A stretch of 64,000 bases of DNA from Enterococcus viikkiensis (GCF_005405345.1 NZ_BJDW01000003.1:1-64000), one strand, 5' to 3'; shown: positions 34,542-45,830, counted from the first letter of the stretch. A program made the numbers and translations. Notes: a model not told the origin generated them from the letters alone.

Positions 34542-34567
34542 AAAAAAAGCTTGGGGTCTCCAAGCTT
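34542..34567 (-). terminator. ecfT terminator
   Basis: AAGCTTGG pairs with CCAAGCTT and is followed by seven T residues. The stem overlaps the ecfT stop codon. Confidence 0.9.
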
Positions 34568-35363
34568 AACTACGTAAAAAGATTAAAATAATCGTCGCCG
34601 TTGCAAAAACGACTAAAACAAGCGTATCACGATTAGCCCATTTTAATTTACGGTATTTGCTGCGGCCTTCACCACCACGATAGCCGCGGGCTTCCATCGC
34701 TGTCGCTAAATCCTCTGCTCGATTGAAGCTGCTAACAAACAGTGGAATTAATAACGGCACGATTGCTTTGACTTTTTGAATCAAATTGCCATCGTTGAAA
34801 TCTACTCCACGCGCTCGTTGTGCGTTCATGATTTTTTCGGTTTCATCCATTAATGTCGGCACAAAACGTAAAGCAATCGACAACATCAAGGCGATTTCAT
34901 GTACTGGCAAATGGAATCGTTTCAAGGGATTTAACAAAGACTCGATCGCGTCAGACATCGATAACGGCGGTGTCGTCAACGTCAACAAAGTAGACATAAA
35001 AATAATCAAAACAAACCGGCAGAAAATAAACAATCCGTTTTGAATGCCGTAAGACGAAAGGCTAAAGACACCCCAAGACCAATACAATGTCCCACCACGT
35101 GTAAACAGCATCTGTAAAGCGACCGTGAAAACGATCAACCAAATCAGCGGCCGAACGCCTCGTAAAAAGAAGCTCAGACTAATTTTTGATAAAAAGACCG
35201 CAAACAGTGTAAAAGCGGCTAAAAATAAATAACTTTGCCAATTATTTGCTAAGAAAATAATCCCAATGAAATAAAAACTAGCAACGAGTTTGGCTCTCGG
35301 ATCTAAACGATGAATCAATGAATCTCCGGGAATATAACGACCAAAAATCAATTTATTCATCAT
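34566..35363 (-). CDS. ecfT: ECF transporter transmembrane component EcfT
   Basis: EcfT is the membrane coupling subunit shared by vitamin and metal S-components. The 265-residue protein has several membrane helices, with the [17 protein letters not shown] region before the last one. Two Ala-Arg-Gly coupling motifs (AQRARGVDF and AMEARGYRG) contact the ATPases. The start ATG 35363 follows AGGAGG by 8 bases. Open frame further upstream overlaps ecfA2 and lacks a ribosome site. It overlaps the end of ecfA2 by 11 bases. No S-component gene is in this window. Confidence 0.94.
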   Translation of the reverse strand: MMNKLIFGRYIPGDSLIHRLDPRAKLVASFYFIGIIFLANNWQSYLFLAAFTLFAVFLSKISLSFFLRGVRPLIWLIVFTVALQMLFTRGGTLYWSWGVFSLSSYGIQNGLFIFCRFVLIIFMSTLLTLTTPPLSMSDAIESLLNPLKRFHLPVHEIALMLSIALRFVPTLMDETEKIMNAQRARGVDFNDGNLIQKVKAIVPLLIPLFVSSFNRAEDLATAMEARGYRGGEGRSKYRKLKWANRDTLVLVVFATATIILIFLRS

Positions 35364-36222
35364 GGGCGTTTCCTCCTGCCTGTTGAAGGATCCAATCTGC
35401 CAACTCACCTTCGGTTAAAGGTAGTTGATCAAATTCAGCGCCTCTTTCCTGCATTTTTTCAGCAAACGCCGTCGCTTGAGGAACACCTAATTGTTTTTCC
35501 TTTAACCAAGCAACATTTTCAAAAACTTTATTCGGTTCGCCGTGTTTAACTACTTGTCCTTTTTCTAGTACGTAAACATAATCAGCAAAATTTGCCACGT
35601 CATCCATTAAATGAGTCACTAAAACAATCGTCATATTTTTTTCTTGATGCAAACGCCAGAACATTTCCATCATCTCTTTACGCCCAAGGGGATCTAAGCC
35701 CGCTGTCGGCTCATCTAAGACCAAGACGTCTGGTTCCATTGCCAGAACCCCAGCAATCGCAACGCGCCGCATTTGACCTCCTGACAGTTCAAAAGGCGAA
35801 CGTTCTAAATATTCTTCATCAAGTCCCACTAATTTTAAATTTTCTCTCGCTAAGACGTAGGCATCTTCCTCACTGATCCCAAAATTTTTCGGACCAAAGG
35901 CAATATCCTTTGCAACCGTTTCTTCAAAAAGCTGTGCTTCAGGAAATTGAAAAACAATCCCAACTTTCTTTCGAACAGGCTTTAGGTTTTTATTATCAGT
36001 AGTAGGCGTGATAACGCGATCTCCAATAGTAACTTCGCCAGCCGTTGGTTTCAATAGCGCATTTAAATGTTGCAATAAGGTAGACTTCCCGCTGCCGGTA
36101 TGGCCGACTAAGGCGGTATAAGAGCCTTCCTTAATATTTAGTTCAATTTCATGCAAGGCACGTTGTTCAAAGGGCGTATTTGGTTGATAAACATAACTTA
36201 CTTTTTCAAAACGGATGTCCAT
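35353..36222 (-). CDS. ecfA2: ECF transporter ATPase EcfA2
   Basis: EcfA2 is one of the two ABC ATPases that power group II ECF transporters. Walker A is GHTGSGKST near residue 38, the signature [13 protein letters not shown] near 143, Walker [13 protein letters not shown] near 164, and the switch His in VTHLMDD. ATG 36222 (289 residues) has GGAG close upstream. An in-frame GTG at 36228 is less likely. It overlaps ecfA1 by 25 bases and ecfT by 11, showing tight coupling of the A1-A2-T module. Confidence 0.95.
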   Translation of the reverse strand: MDIRFEKVSYVYQPNTPFEQRALHEIELNIKEGSYTALVGHTGSGKSTLLQHLNALLKPTAGEVTIGDRVITPTTDNKNLKPVRKKVGIVFQFPEAQLFEETVAKDIAFGPKNFGISEEDAYVLARENLKLVGLDEEYLERSPFELSGGQMRRVAIAGVLAMEPDVLVLDEPTAGLDPLGRKEMMEMFWRLHQEKNMTIVLVTHLMDDVANFADYVYVLEKGQVVKHGEPNKVFENVAWLKEKQLGVPQATAFAEKMQERGAEFDQLPLTEGELADWILQQAGGNAHDE

Positions 36223-37034
36223 AACCACTCCACCATCCCTTCTTCATCTAAATAATTTTGCGGGACAGTAACCCCACGTGCATTTAACGCCGCTTTCAAT
36301 TTTTCCGGAAATGGCAAATCCAGTCCTAATGCTACCAGCTCTGGTCCTTCAGAAAAAATTTCATCCGGCGTACCTTCTTGATACAGTTCTCCGTCTCGCA
36401 TAACTAAAATGCGGTTGGCACTGGCCGCTTCATCAATATCATGAGTAATTGAGATAACCGTCAATTCGCTTTCTTCTTTGATCTTGCGAATCGTTGCAAT
36501 GACATCATCACGACCTTCAGGGTCAAGCATGCTGGTTGCTTCATCGAGAATGATAATATCTGGACGTAACGCTACCACACCAGCGATCGCTACCCGTTGC
36601 TTTTGTCCACCTGATAGACGCGCAGGCTCACGGGTCGCAAAGTCTTGCATTTTAACCTTTTCTAAGGCATCTTGCACGCGGTGCTGCATTTCGCTTCGCT
36701 CGATTCCTTGGTTCTCTAAACCAAAGGCCACATCATCTTCTACCGTCGCTCCGACAAATTGATTGTCCGGATTCTGAAAGACCATTCCTACTTGACGGCG
36801 AATGTCCCAGACGGTTTCTTCAGACAATTCTTTCCCACCAACATGAACCGTGCCCTTTTGCGGCAGATGCAACCCATTGATTGCTTTAGCTAATGTCGAT
36901 TTTCCTGAACCGTTATGACCTACGATGGCCACCCATTCACCACGCTCAATGGAAAAGCTGACATTTTTTAACGCAGGCTTCGTTTCTTCTTGATAACTAA
37001 ATTCTATTTGATTGATTTCAATAATTGGCTCCAT
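36198..37034 (-). CDS. ecfA1: ECF transporter ATPase EcfA1
   Basis: EcfA1 pairs with EcfA2 on EcfT. Walker [14 protein letters not shown] is near residue 39, the signature [13 protein letters not shown] near 140, Walker [13 protein letters not shown] near 161 and the switch His in ITHDIDEA. The C-terminal part ([16 protein letters not shown]) is typical of this paralogue. At 278 residues it is complete. It starts the ecfA1-ecfA2-ecfT operon from its own promoter, downstream of a large terminator behind rplQ. Confidence 0.95.
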   Translation of the reverse strand: MEPIIEINQIEFSYQEETKPALKNVSFSIERGEWVAIVGHNGSGKSTLAKAINGLHLPQKGTVHVGGKELSEETVWDIRRQVGMVFQNPDNQFVGATVEDDVAFGLENQGIERSEMQHRVQDALEKVKMQDFATREPARLSGGQKQRVAIAGVVALRPDIIILDEATSMLDPEGRDDVIATIRKIKEESELTVISITHDIDEAASANRILVMRDGELYQEGTPDEIFSEGPELVALGLDLPFPEKLKAALNARGVTVPQNYLDEEGMVEWLWTSVLKK

Positions 37035-37070
37035 GGTTACACCTTTCCACTTCTTTGCAAATCTGTTCTA

Positions 37071-37099
37071 AGCCTAGCAAAAAAGCTTCATTTTATCAA
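37071..37099 (-). promoter_or_regulatory. Promoter of ecfA1-ecfA2-ecfT
   Basis: Minus strand -35 TTGATA (37094-37099), a 17-base spacer and -10 TAGGCT (37071-37076). Confidence 0.7.
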
Positions 37100-37159
37100 T
37101 CCTTGATGCTCGATAAAATGCTTTTGTATACCGATCTGTCATGACAGCAATTTTGGGTA

Positions 37160-37250
37160 TAAAAAAACACTTTATGATGAGTGCCGGCTTCCCAGACAAT
37201 CTGGGAAGCGGCGCTGAGCTAGACTCGGAGAAAAATCTCCAACATCATAA
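37160..37250 (-). terminator. Branched terminator after rplQ
   Basis: Helix TTATGATG/CATCATAA (37172-37179 with 37243-37250) encloses two further hairpins. One is a 15-bp stem with a single bulge (37180-37195 with 37201-37215), the other GGAGA/TCTCC (37227-37240). T7 follows in the rplQ direction. A second closing option, CACTTTAT with ATAAAGTG at 37270-37277, extends it. Confidence 0.78.
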
Positions 37251-37288
37251 CACTCTAAAAGAATCATCTATAAAGTGAAGAGTGATTA

Positions 37289-37669
37289 TTATACAAGTTC
37301 TAAAACAACCATAGGGGCGTTGTCGCCGCGACGAGGTTCAGTTTTTAAGATACGAGTGTATCCTCCTTGACGTTCAGCGTAACGAGGAGCGATGTCGTTG
37401 AATAATTTTTGTAATGCAGATTCAACAACGATTGCTTCGTTTTCTTCGCGAACATCAGCGATTTCATTACGTACAAAGCTAGCAGCTTGACGACGTGCAT
37501 GAAGATCCCCGCGTTTTCCTAAGGTAATCATCTTTTCAGCAGTTGAACGAACTTCTTTCGCACGAGCTTCAGTCGTAACGATACGTTCGTTGATAATTAA
37601 GTCAGTTGTTAAGTCACGCAACATTGCTTTACGTTGGCTAGATGTGCGTCCTAATTTACGGTAACTCAC
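37289..37669 (-). CDS. rplQ: 50S ribosomal protein L17
   Basis: L17 is a 126-residue large-subunit protein near the exit tunnel. [22 protein letters not shown] and the [14 protein letters not shown] end are standard. It is last in the alpha operon, 27 bases after rpoA. AGGGAGG-like bases lie before the ATG. A large branched terminator follows. Confidence 0.98.
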   Translation of the reverse strand: MSYRKLGRTSSQRKAMLRDLTTDLIINERIVTTEARAKEVRSTAEKMITLGKRGDLHARRQAASFVRNEIADVREENEAIVVESALQKLFNDIAPRYAERQGGYTRILKTEPRRGDNAPMVVLELV

Positions 37670-37696
37670 GTAGGTTTCCCTCCTTTGTCAACAATA

Positions 37697-38635
37697 TTAA
37701 TCGTCTTTACGTAGTCCTAAACCAAGATCATGTAATTTAGCTTTCACTTCTTCAAGTGATTTACGGCCTAAATTACGTACTTTGATCATTTCAGGTTCAG
37801 ACTTATTCGTTAATTCTTGAACCGTATTAATTCCGGCACGTTTCAAGCAATTATACGAACGTACAGACAAGTCTAGTTCTTCGATGGTCATTTCTAGCAT
37901 TTTTTCTTTTTGTGTCTCTTCTTTTTCTACCATGATTTCAGCATTTTTCGCTTCATCAGTCAGATTAACAAAAATATCTAAATGTTCAGTTAAAATTTTC
38001 GCTGCAAGACTCAATGCTTCTTGAGCAATGATCGATCCGTCAGTCCAAATTTCCATCGTTAATTTATCGAAATCATCACGACGACCAACCCGAGTATTTT
38101 CAACTTGGTAGTTTACTTTACGAACTGGTGTGTAGATAGAATCGACCGGAAGGACACCGATTGGCATATCTTCCTTTTTATTTTCGTCTGCTTGAACATA
38201 GCCTCGACCAGGTTTTACTGTTAGGCGAGCATGAAATGTCGCACCTTCAGCAACCGTACAAATGTACATATCTTTATTCAAGATTTCAACGTCGCTGTCA
38301 ACGATAATATCGCCGGCAGTGACAGTAGCTGGTCCAGTAATATCGATCTCAAGGGTTTTTTCTTCTTCGGCGAATAATTTCAACGCCAAACCTTTGATAT
38401 TCAAGATGATTTGCACCACGTCTTCACGTACACCTTTGATGGTTGAGAATTCGTGTAACACCCCATCGATTTGAATATTAGTAATGGCTGCGCCTGGTAA
38501 AGAAGAAAGTAGAATACGACGTAGAGAATTACCTAAAGTAGTTCCATAACCTCTTTCCAAAGGTTCAACAACGAACTTGCCATAATCTCTGTCTTCATCA
38601 ATTTTTGTGATTCTTGGTTTTTCGAATTCAATCAT
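37697..38635 (-). CDS. rpoA: RNA polymerase subunit alpha
   Basis: The alpha subunit assembles RNA polymerase and binds UP elements and activators. The N-terminal assembly domain (1-230; [25 protein letters not shown]) is joined by an acidic linker ([10 protein letters not shown]) to the C-terminal domain (about 245-312; [35 protein letters not shown]). At 312 residues it is complete. Confidence 0.98.
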   Translation of the reverse strand: MIEFEKPRITKIDEDRDYGKFVVEPLERGYGTTLGNSLRRILLSSLPGAAITNIQIDGVLHEFSTIKGVREDVVQIILNIKGLALKLFAEEEKTLEIDITGPATVTAGDIIVDSDVEILNKDMYICTVAEGATFHARLTVKPGRGYVQADENKKEDMPIGVLPVDSIYTPVRKVNYQVENTRVGRRDDFDKLTMEIWTDGSIIAQEALSLAAKILTEHLDIFVNLTDEAKNAEIMVEKEETQKEKMLEMTIEELDLSVRSYNCLKRAGINTVQELTNKSEPEMIKVRNLGRKSLEEVKAKLHDLGLGLRKDD

Positions 38636-38715
38636 TCTTGTCTTTTACCCCTTTCAAAACGAAAAGTGTCTTGTTCAATGACGTTCCTGTAAAACTCATA
38701 GAAAAGAGGCACTCA

Positions 38716-39105
38716 TTAAACACGACGGCGTTTTGGAGGGCGGCATCCATTATGAGGTACTGGAGTCACGTCACGAATTGCAGTTACTTCTAAACCAGTT
38801 GCTTGCAATGAACGAATCGCTGCTTCACGACCAGAACCAGGTCCTTTAACAGTGACTTCAACACTTTTCAATCCATGTTCCATTGCAGCTTTTGTTGCTG
38901 TTTCAGCAGCCATTTGAGCAGCGAAAGGTGTAGATTTTTTACTACCTTTGAAGCCTAATGAACCTGCAGATGACCATGCCAATGCGTTTCCGCTAGCATC
39001 AGTAATCATGACGATTGTATTATTGAAAGTCGAATGAATATGAGCAATACCTGTTTCAATATTCTTCTTCACACGACGTTTACGATTAACTTTCTTTGCT
39101 ACCAT
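38716..39105 (-). CDS. rpsK: 30S ribosomal protein S11
   Basis: S11 (129 residues) forms part of the platform that cradles mRNA in the E-site. [30 protein letters not shown]-type core and the C-terminal [13 protein letters not shown] are diagnostic. AAGGAGG lies upstream. It lies between rpsM and rpoA. Confidence 0.98.
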   Translation of the reverse strand: MVAKKVNRKRRVKKNIETGIAHIHSTFNNTIVMITDASGNALAWSSAGSLGFKGSKKSTPFAAQMAAETATKAAMEHGLKSVEVTVKGPGSGREAAIRSLQATGLEVTAIRDVTPVPHNGCRPPKRRRV

Positions 39106-39129
39106 GAAGATTTATACCTCCTTCACTAA

Positions 39130-39495
39130 TTATTTTTTCTTGCCGGCAATAGCGCGAGCTGGGCCTTTACGAGTACGAGCGTTGTTCTTCGTGTTTTGTC
39201 CACGAGTTGGCAAGCCACGACGATGACGGATTCCACGGTAAGAACCGATTTCCATCAAACGCTTGATGTTTAAGTTGGTTTCACGACGAAGATCGCCTTC
39301 AACTTTTAATTTATCAACTTCAGCACGGATAGCATCTGTTTGTTCGTTCGTTAAGTCACGTACACGAACATCTTCAGAAACACCTGCATCGGCTAAAATT
39401 TGTTTCGCTGTAGTATTACCAATACCGAAAATATAAGTAAGGGAAATTACTACGCGTTTATCACGAGGAATATCTACTCCTGCAATACGAGCCAT
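39130..39495 (-). CDS. rpsM: 30S ribosomal protein S13
   Basis: S13 (121 residues) sits at the head and contacts P-site tRNA and L5. [26 protein letters not shown] starts it, and the tail [19 protein letters not shown] is the tRNA-contacting extension. It follows rpmJ by 18 bases. Confidence 0.98.
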   Translation of the reverse strand: MARIAGVDIPRDKRVVISLTYIFGIGNTTAKQILADAGVSEDVRVRDLTNEQTDAIRAEVDKLKVEGDLRRETNLNIKRLMEIGSYRGIRHRRGLPTRGQNTKNNARTRKGPARAIAGKKK

Positions 39496-39513
39496 ACTTA
39501 ATTACACCTCCAA

Positions 39514-39630
39514 TTATCCTTGACGTTGTTTATGTTTTGGGTTTGCTGGGCAAATCACCATAACTCGTCCATTACGACGAATAACTTTACAATGTTCACA
39601 CATTGGTTTTACTGATGGTCTTACTTTCAT
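39514..39630 (-). CDS. rpmJ: 50S ribosomal protein L36
   Basis: This 38-residue protein reads [19 protein letters not shown] and ends NPKHKQRQG. It has the zinc-binding Cys-X2-Cys, a later Cys and a His, so it is the zinc form of L36. AGGAGG stands before the ATG. It lies between infA and rpsM, as in all Firmicutes alpha operons. Confidence 0.97.
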   Translation of the reverse strand: MKVRPSVKPMCEHCKVIRRNGRVMVICPANPKHKQRQG

Positions 39631-39663
39631 GATTATACCTCCTGAAGTTTTACGGAGTACAAC

Positions 39664-39882
39664 TTACTTAAAGCGATAGGTAATGCGACCACGGCTCAAA
39701 TCATAGGGAGAAAGTTCTACTGTAACCTTATCTCCAGGTAAGATTCGAATGTAATACATCCGGATTTTACCAGATACGTGTGCAAGAACTTCGTGTCCGT
39801 TTTCCAATTCGACTTTAAACATTGCATTCGGCAAAGTTTCGACGACTGTTCCTTCGATTTCAATCATATCTTCTTTTGCCAC
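39664..39882 (-). CDS. infA: Translation initiation factor IF-1
   Basis: IF-1 is a 72-residue OB-fold protein that binds the A-site during initiation. [21 protein letters not shown] and [23 protein letters not shown] are standard. The start is GTG at 39882, 8 bases after AAGGAGG. An upstream in-frame ATG at 39918 would add 12 residues not seen in homologues. It is preceded by its own promoter and a structured leader. Confidence 0.97.
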   Translation of the reverse strand: MAKEDMIEIEGTVVETLPNAMFKVELENGHEVLAHVSGKIRMYYIRILPGDKVTVELSPYDLSRGRITYRFK

Positions 39883-39991
39883 GCAGAGTACCTCCTTGTA
39901 GTTGTTTCGCATTTTCACACGATAAAATGGCGGAAACTGCAGTTCCCACCTTAATTCTTAAGCTAACTCCTAAAATAGCTAGAAGTCGGAC
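39883..39991 (-). promoter_or_regulatory. infA leader with 9-bp hairpin
   Basis: In the roughly 110-base leader, GGTGGGAAC pairs with GTTTCCGCC (two G-U pairs) around the loop TGCA. It is a candidate regulatory or stabilising element. No T-run follows. Confidence 0.6.
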
Positions 39992-39997
39992 TGACAA

Positions 39998-40026
39998 ATT
40001 CTATCATAAAACATCGAACTTGGCAA
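39998..40026 (-). promoter_or_regulatory. Internal promoter infA-rplQ (alpha operon)
   Basis: Minus strand -35 TTGCCA (40021-40026), a 17-base spacer and -10 TAGAAT (39998-40003), preceded by TGA as an extended -10. It would drive infA, rpmJ, rpsM, rpsK, rpoA and rplQ. Confidence 0.85.
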
Positions 40027-40056
40027 GATAAACTGCATCTCAAGTTGGTAGGCAAA

Positions 40057-40752
<696 letters not shown>

Positions 40753-40843
40753 TCATTTAGTACGCATACTTTTTACTCACTTGCCTGAGCAAGTAGTAAA
40801 ATTGGTAAAGACCGGCGTTGAGGAAAACCCTCAACACACGAAT

Positions 40844-42145
40844 CTATTCTCCATCCATGAAGCCGACATAGCGTCGTTTCAGCATGAGTCCTTCTAGTTG
40901 TTTTGCAGTTTCTAATGCAACACCGACTACGATCAAAAGACTTGTACCACCCAAACCGATTGATTGGGGCAAGTTCCAAACCATTTGCGCGATAATTGGA
41001 ATCAAGGCGATCAGTCCTAAGAAAATAGCACCTACCACACTTAAACGCATCAAAATTGCAGAAACATATTCTTCCGTTCCTTTACCTGGTCTTACACGAG
41101 GAATATAACTTCCTTGCTTTTGTAAGTTCTCTGCTAATTTTTCAGGATTGACCTGAACAAACGCATAGAAGAAGGTGAAAGCAACAATCAGAACAGTATA
41201 AATCGCAGCGCCTGGGACTGTGTTATAACTAAATAACTTCGTTAAAACATCGTACCAGCCTTCCGCTTGGTATCTGCTAGCTAATGCTTGCAATACCGCA
41301 TTGGGCGTCGCAATAAACGAGCTGGCAAAGATAACTGGGATAACACCGGCAGCATTTACTTTTAATGGTAGATAACTGCTCGTTGGTGCTCCTGCGACTT
41401 GCTTAGTATATTGAATAGGGATTTTTCTTTCTGCTTGTTGAAAGTACGTTACAAAAACGACAATCAAGATAATAGCAATCAATAAAATCACCACGAAAAT
41501 CACTGACTTCCAAATATCACTAGGATCGATATTTACGAAATAATCATCGAAGATATCTTTGATACTTTGCGGTAAGCGGGAAATAATCCCTGCAAAGATA
41601 ATCATCGAAACACCATTTCCAATTCCTTTTTCAGTGATTTGTTCACCCAGCCAGGTAACAAACATGGTACCGGCTGTTAGAATCAAGCCAATCGTAACGA
41701 AGGTTTGAACATTGCGATTTGGCACAAAACCAAATTGCGCAAAATAATCAAATCCAGCTGTAATACTAACAGACTGAATGAAAGCCAAAACTAAAGTCAA
41801 ATAGCGTGTCGCTTGATTCAACTTCTTACGTCCAACTTCCCCTTGTTTTGACCATTCAACGAACTTAGGAACAATATCCATCTGCAACAATTGAATGACA
41901 ATTGAAGCAGTGATATAAGGGGAAACCCCCATCGAGAAGATCGAAAAGTTTTGCATAGCTGAGCCGCTGACCAAATTCAACATTCTGAAAAAGGGCATCT
42001 CGCTCAGGCCTTGCAACCCATGTGCGTCAACTCCTGGTACAGTAATCTGAGCACCTAGCCTAAAAACTAGAAGCATTAAAACGGTGAACAAAATCCGTGA
42101 TCGGATGTTCTGAACTTTGAAAGAATCCTTTAAAAGTTTGAACAT
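40844..42145 (-). CDS. secY: Protein translocase subunit SecY
   Basis: SecY is the channel for export and membrane insertion, with SecE and SecG encoded elsewhere. The 433-residue protein has ten membrane segments. The plug region follows the first (GVDAHGLQGL), and GIGNGVSMIIFAGI and the cytoplasmic loop with PGKGTEEYVSAILMR are standard. Its ATG overlaps the rplO stop (TAATG), so translation is coupled. Confidence 0.98.
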   Translation of the reverse strand: MFKLLKDSFKVQNIRSRILFTVLMLLVFRLGAQITVPGVDAHGLQGLSEMPFFRMLNLVSGSAMQNFSIFSMGVSPYITASIVIQLLQMDIVPKFVEWSKQGEVGRKKLNQATRYLTLVLAFIQSVSITAGFDYFAQFGFVPNRNVQTFVTIGLILTAGTMFVTWLGEQITEKGIGNGVSMIIFAGIISRLPQSIKDIFDDYFVNIDPSDIWKSVIFVVILLIAIILIVVFVTYFQQAERKIPIQYTKQVAGAPTSSYLPLKVNAAGVIPVIFASSFIATPNAVLQALASRYQAEGWYDVLTKLFSYNTVPGAAIYTVLIVAFTFFYAFVQVNPEKLAENLQKQGSYIPRVRPGKGTEEYVSAILMRLSVVGAIFLGLIALIPIIAQMVWNLPQSIGLGGTSLLIVVGVALETAKQLEGLMLKRRYVGFMDGE

Positions 42146-42585
42146 TAAATCACCTCGATTGAACCACCAGCAGCTTCAATTGTTTCTTGAGCATGTTTCG
42201 AGAATTTCGCTGCTTTAACGGTTAGCTTTTTGTCTAATGATCCGTTTCCTAAAACTTTGATTCCGGCTTTTTCGTTTTTCACGATTCCAGCTTCAACTAG
42301 AGCAACAGGAGTTACTTCAGTTCCGTCTTCAAAACGATTTAAGACATCTAAATTGATTACAGCGTACTCTTTGCGGTTTACATTCGTAAATCCACGTTTT
42401 GGTAAACGACGGAATAAAGGCGTTTGACCACCTTCAAAACCTAAACGCACACCACCGCCTGAACGAGCCTTTTGACCTTTCTGACCACGTCCAGATGTTT
42501 TTCCGTTACCTGATGAAGTACCACGTCCAACGCGATTGCGAACTTTACGTGAACCTTCGGCAGGTTGTAATTCATGAAGTTTCAT
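42145..42585 (-). CDS. rplO: 50S ribosomal protein L15
   Basis: L15 (146 residues) is a late-assembling large-subunit protein. [22 protein letters not shown] and the Gly/Arg-rich [20 protein letters not shown] are diagnostic. ATG 42585 has GGAGG 11 bases upstream. The in-frame GTG 12 bases earlier touches the ribosome site and is rejected. Confidence 0.97.
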   Translation of the reverse strand: MKLHELQPAEGSRKVRNRVGRGTSSGNGKTSGRGQKGQKARSGGGVRLGFEGGQTPLFRRLPKRGFTNVNRKEYAVINLDVLNRFEDGTEVTPVALVEAGIVKNEKAGIKVLGNGSLDKKLTVKAAKFSKHAQETIEAAGGSIEVI

Positions 42586-42626
42586 TATATAGGGCACCTC
42601 CTTAGATTGTAATCATCATTATTTGA

Positions 42627-42806
42627 TTAAACTTCTTCTACGTCCACTAAATGAGAGACAGTGTTAACCATACCTTTGATTGCATCATTAGCAGGTTTAA
42701 CGACAGTGCTGTTCATTTTTTTCAGACCCAACGCTTTAACAGTGTCACGTTGGTTTTGAGGACGTCCGATAATACTGCGTTTTAAAGTAATTTTTAATTC
42801 AGCCAT
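42627..42806 (-). CDS. rpmD: 50S ribosomal protein L30
   Basis: This short gene encodes 59 residues starting [19 protein letters not shown] and ending [10 protein letters not shown], the bacterial L30. It lies between rpsE and rplO with its own ribosome site (AGGAGG). Confidence 0.97.
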   Translation of the reverse strand: MAELKITLKRSIIGRPQNQRDTVKALGLKKMNSTVVKPANDAIKGMVNTVSHLVDVEEV

Positions 42807-42820
42807 TACATTCGTCCTCC

Positions 42821-43321
42821 TTAATTAGCTAAGTTTTCTACAGAGATGCCACGTAATGCCGCAACGTCTTCTGCTTTTTTCAATTGAGTCAATCCTTCAA
42901 CAGTTGCGCGAACAACGTTGATTGGTGTGTTTGAACCTAAAGATTTAGAAGTTACATCGGCAACGCCAGCTAATTCCAAGACGGCACGAACTGGTCCACC
43001 AGCAGCAACTCCGGCACCTTCTACAGCAGGTTTCATCAAGATACGTCCGCCGCCGAATACACCAATAACTTCGTGAGGAAGCGTTGTTCCTACCATCGGT
43101 ACTTCGACTAGGTTTTTCTTAGCATCTTCGATTGCTTTACGAATCGCTTCAGGTACTTCTTGAGCTTTACCAGTACCAAAGCCTACGTGACCGTTTTTGT
43201 CACCGACAACAACTAATGCCGCAAAACGTAGACGACGTCCACCTTTAACAACTTTAGTAACACGGTTGATCGCTACTACGCGGTCTTCTAATTCCAAATG
43301 ATTTGGATCGATATAAACCAT
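42821..43321 (-). CDS. rpsE: 30S ribosomal protein S5
   Basis: S5 (166 residues) helps set decoding accuracy and mRNA unwinding. The N-terminal double-stranded RNA-binding fold reads [19 protein letters not shown], and the C-terminal domain has [22 protein letters not shown]. The loop positions tied to spectinomycin response look wild type (TKVVKGGRR). Confidence 0.98.
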   Translation of the reverse strand: MVYIDPNHLELEDRVVAINRVTKVVKGGRRLRFAALVVVGDKNGHVGFGTGKAQEVPEAIRKAIEDAKKNLVEVPMVGTTLPHEVIGVFGGGRILMKPAVEGAGVAAGGPVRAVLELAGVADVTSKSLGSNTPINVVRATVEGLTQLKKAEDVAALRGISVENLAN

Positions 43322-43341
43322 GAATGGTGTTCCTCCTTCTC

Positions 43342-43698
43342 CTAAAATTCTAGTCCATTTTCGCGTGCTGCTTCAGCTAAAGCTGCTACACGGCCATGGT
43401 AAAGGTATCCACCACGGTCAAAGACTACTTTCTTAATACCTTTTTCAGAAGCACGTTCTGCTACTAGTTTCCCAACAGCTTGTGCTTGTTCAGTTTTTGT
43501 TCCACCTGAAATTTCTTTATCCAAGGCAGAGGCACTTGCAAGCGTCACACCCGCTACGTCATCAATTACTTGCGCGTAGATGTTTTTGTTAGAACGAAAA
43601 ACGTTCAAGCGTGGGCACTCAGCAGTACCAGAGATCTTACCGCGAACGCGCATGTGGCGTTTTTGGCGTGTCTTATTTTTATCTGGTTTTGAAATCAC
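43342..43698 (-). CDS. rplR: 50S ribosomal protein L18
   Basis: L18 (118 residues) binds 5S r[22 protein letters not shown] and the C-terminal [23 protein letters not shown] are typical. The start is GTG at 43698, 8 bases after AGAGG. It matches the usual length and MISKPDKN start. A further GTG at 43707 is too close to the ribosome site. Confidence 0.95.
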   Translation of the reverse strand: MISKPDKNKTRQKRHMRVRGKISGTAECPRLNVFRSNKNIYAQVIDDVAGVTLASASALDKEISGGTKTEQAQAVGKLVAERASEKGIKKVVFDRGGYLYHGRVAALAEAARENGLEF

Positions 43699-43750
43699 AA
43701 TTGTCACCTCTTTGTTTAAGCTGGCCTAGGCCGCAAGTAGGTTTGACCTA

Positions 43751-44287
43751 CTATTTACCAGTTTTACCTTCTTTACGACGTACATATTCGCCAACATAAC
43801 GAATACCTTTGCCTTTATAAGGTTCTGGAGGACGAGTTCCGCGGATTTTCGCAGCTAATTCGCCTACTACTTCTTTGTTTGATCCTTTAACGATTACTTG
43901 CGTATTCGCAGGAACTTCGATTGTAACGCCTTCTGGTGCTACGATCTCAACTGGGTGAGAGTAACCAACGTTCAATACAAGTTTTGATCCTTGTAATTGC
44001 GCACGGTACCCAACCCCGATTAATTCTAATGCTTTTTGGAACCCTTCTGAAACACCAACAACCATGTTATTGAAGTTTGCACGAGTTGTTCCGTGGATTG
44101 TTTTCATTTCTTTGCTGTCGTTTGGACGAGTGAACGTTACTTCGTTTCCTTCGATGCTCATTTTGATATCAGAAGAAAAAGTACGCGTTAATTCACCTTT
44201 AGGTCCTTTAACAGTTACATCGTTTCCGTTTTGAGTTACTTCAACTCCAGCAGGTAAAACGACTAATTTATTACCAATACGGCTCAC
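43751..44287 (-). CDS. rplF: 50S ribosomal protein L6
   Basis: L6 (178 residues, two similar domains) lies near the factor-binding centre. [17 protein letters not shown] and the end [28 protein letters not shown] are standard. Confidence 0.98.
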   Translation of the reverse strand: MSRIGNKLVVLPAGVEVTQNGNDVTVKGPKGELTRTFSSDIKMSIEGNEVTFTRPNDSKEMKTIHGTTRANFNNMVVGVSEGFQKALELIGVGYRAQLQGSKLVLNVGYSHPVEIVAPEGVTIEVPANTQVIVKGSNKEVVGELAAKIRGTRPPEPYKGKGIRYVGEYVRRKEGKTGK

Positions 44288-44318
44288 TTAAAGACACCTC
44301 CTCATGGATTGTTTGATA

Positions 44319-44717
44319 TTACCAAACGTAAGCTAAGACTTCGCCGCCGACGTTTTTGCCTCTTGCTTCTTTATCAGTTACTAAACCTTCAGAAGTAGAG
44401 ATGATTGCGATACCTAAACCGTTTAATACTTTTGGTACTTCGTCAGCTTTGACGTAAGCACGTAAGCCTGGTTTAGAGATACGTTTTAAGTTCGTGATAA
44501 CACGTTCGTCATTTTTACCGTATTTAAGGAACACACGGATCATGCCTTGTTTGTCATCTTCGATATATTCAACATCACGTACGAAACCTTCACGTTTAAG
44601 GATTTCGGCGATGTCACGTTTGATTTTTGAAGCAGGTACTTCAACTGTATCGTGTTTTACCATGTTGGCATTACGAATACGAGTTAGAAAATCTGCAATT
44701 GGATCTGTCATGACCAT
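44319..44717 (-). CDS. rpsH: 30S ribosomal protein S8
   Basis: S8 (132 residues) binds central 16S rRNA and, in E. coli, represses the spc operon. [15 protein letters not shown] and the C-terminal [26 protein letters not shown] are diagnostic. The ATG at 44717 is 11 bases from GGAGG. The next ATG two codons on is too far. Confidence 0.97.
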   Translation of the reverse strand: MVMTDPIADFLTRIRNANMVKHDTVEVPASKIKRDIAEILKREGFVRDVEYIEDDKQGMIRVFLKYGKNDERVITNLKRISKPGLRAYVKADEVPKVLNGLGIAIISTSEGLVTDKEARGKNVGGEVLAYVW

Positions 44718-44749
44718 TGAACTGTTTACCTCCTTTATGCGAGTTTATT

Positions 44750-44935
44750 TTACCAGCTTGCTTTCTTCACGCCGGGAATTTGACCTTTGTAGGCAAGTTC
44801 GCGGAAGCAAATACGGCAAAGATGAAATTTACGATAAACTGAATGTGGACGTCCGCAACGTTCGCAGCGAGTGTATTCTTGCGTTGAATGTTTTGCAGGG
44901 CGTTTATTTTTAGCAATCATTGATTTTTTAGCCAA
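44750..44935 (-). CDS. rpsZ: 30S ribosomal protein S14 type Z
   Basis: This 61-residue S14 is the short zinc form. [25 protein letters not shown] gives the two Cys-X2-Cys pairs (Cys24/27 and Cys40/43). A longer zinc-free paralogue is often encoded elsewhere in related genomes. It lies between rplE and rpsH. Confidence 0.97.
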   Translation of the reverse strand: MAKKSMIAKNKRPAKHSTQEYTRCERCGRPHSVYRKFHLCRICFRELAYKGQIPGVKKASW

Positions 44936-44952
44936 TTTTTTCGCCTCCTTGA

Positions 44953-45492
44953 TTATTTTTGGAATGGCATTCCAAGTTGTGTTAATAATTCACGTGATTC
45001 TTCGTCGGTTTTCGCAGTTGTAACAACAACGATATCCATACCACGGACTTTATCAACTAAATCATAATCTACTTCAGGGAAGATCAATTGTTCTTTTACA
45101 CCTAAAGTAAAGTTACCGCGGCCATCAAAGGATTTTTTGCTTACTCCGTGGAAGTCACGTACACGTGGAAGTGACACAGTCACTAATTTGTCTAAGAATT
45201 CATACATTCTTTCTCCGCGTAGTGTTACTTTCGCACCGATAGGCATTCCTTCACGTAAACGGAAACCAGCGATTGATTTTTTAGCTTTTGTGATGATTGG
45301 TTTTTGACCAGCGATCAAGGCTAATTCTTCAACAGCTTTGTCTAAGTTTTTTGCGTTTGATACCGCATCACCAACACCCATGTTGATGACGATTTTCTCA
45401 ACTTTAGGAACTTCCATAACTGAATCATAGTTAAATTTTTCCATCAAAGATGGTGTAATTTCACTTACAAATTTTTCTTTTAGGCGGTTCAT
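44953..45492 (-). CDS. rplE: 50S ribosomal protein L5
   Basis: L5 (179 residues) binds 5S rRNA and makes a bridge to the small-subunit head. [16 protein letters not shown] and the end [24 protein letters not shown] are typical. Confidence 0.98.
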   Translation of the reverse strand: MNRLKEKFVSEITPSLMEKFNYDSVMEVPKVEKIVINMGVGDAVSNAKNLDKAVEELALIAGQKPIITKAKKSIAGFRLREGMPIGAKVTLRGERMYEFLDKLVTVSLPRVRDFHGVSKKSFDGRGNFTLGVKEQLIFPEVDYDLVDKVRGMDIVVVTTAKTDEESRELLTQLGMPFQK

Positions 45493-45518
45493 CTATAAGA
45501 TCCTCCTTCCTTGTTTAA

Positions 45519-45830
45519 TTATTTATCTAGAGTTTCGCCGGTTTTCTTAGAAACGCGGACTTTCTTGCCGTCAACCACTTTGTAGCCAACGCGTGTCGCT
45601 TCTCCATTTGAAGGGTCGATGACCATAACATTTGAAGCGTGAATTGGTGCTTCGACCTCAACGATACCGCCTTGAGGGGCAGTTTGAGAGGCTTTTTGAT
45701 GTTTTTTAACGACATTAACGCCTTCAACAACGACTTTATCTTTTTTAGGAAGGGCTTCTAAAACTACGCCTTCTTTATTTCTGTCTTTACCAGAGATAAC
45801 TTTTACTTTATCGCCTTTTTTAACGAACAT
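45519..45830 (-). CDS. rplX: 50S ribosomal protein L24
   Basis: L24 (103 residues) starts large-subunit assembly. The KOW motif [22 protein letters not shown] is at the N-terminus. It lies between rplN and rplE. Confidence 0.98.
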   Translation of the reverse strand: MFVKKGDKVKVISGKDRNKEGVVLEALPKKDKVVVEGVNVVKKHQKASQTAPQGGIVEVEAPIHASNVMVIDPSNGEATRVGYKVVDGKKVRVSKKTGETLDK

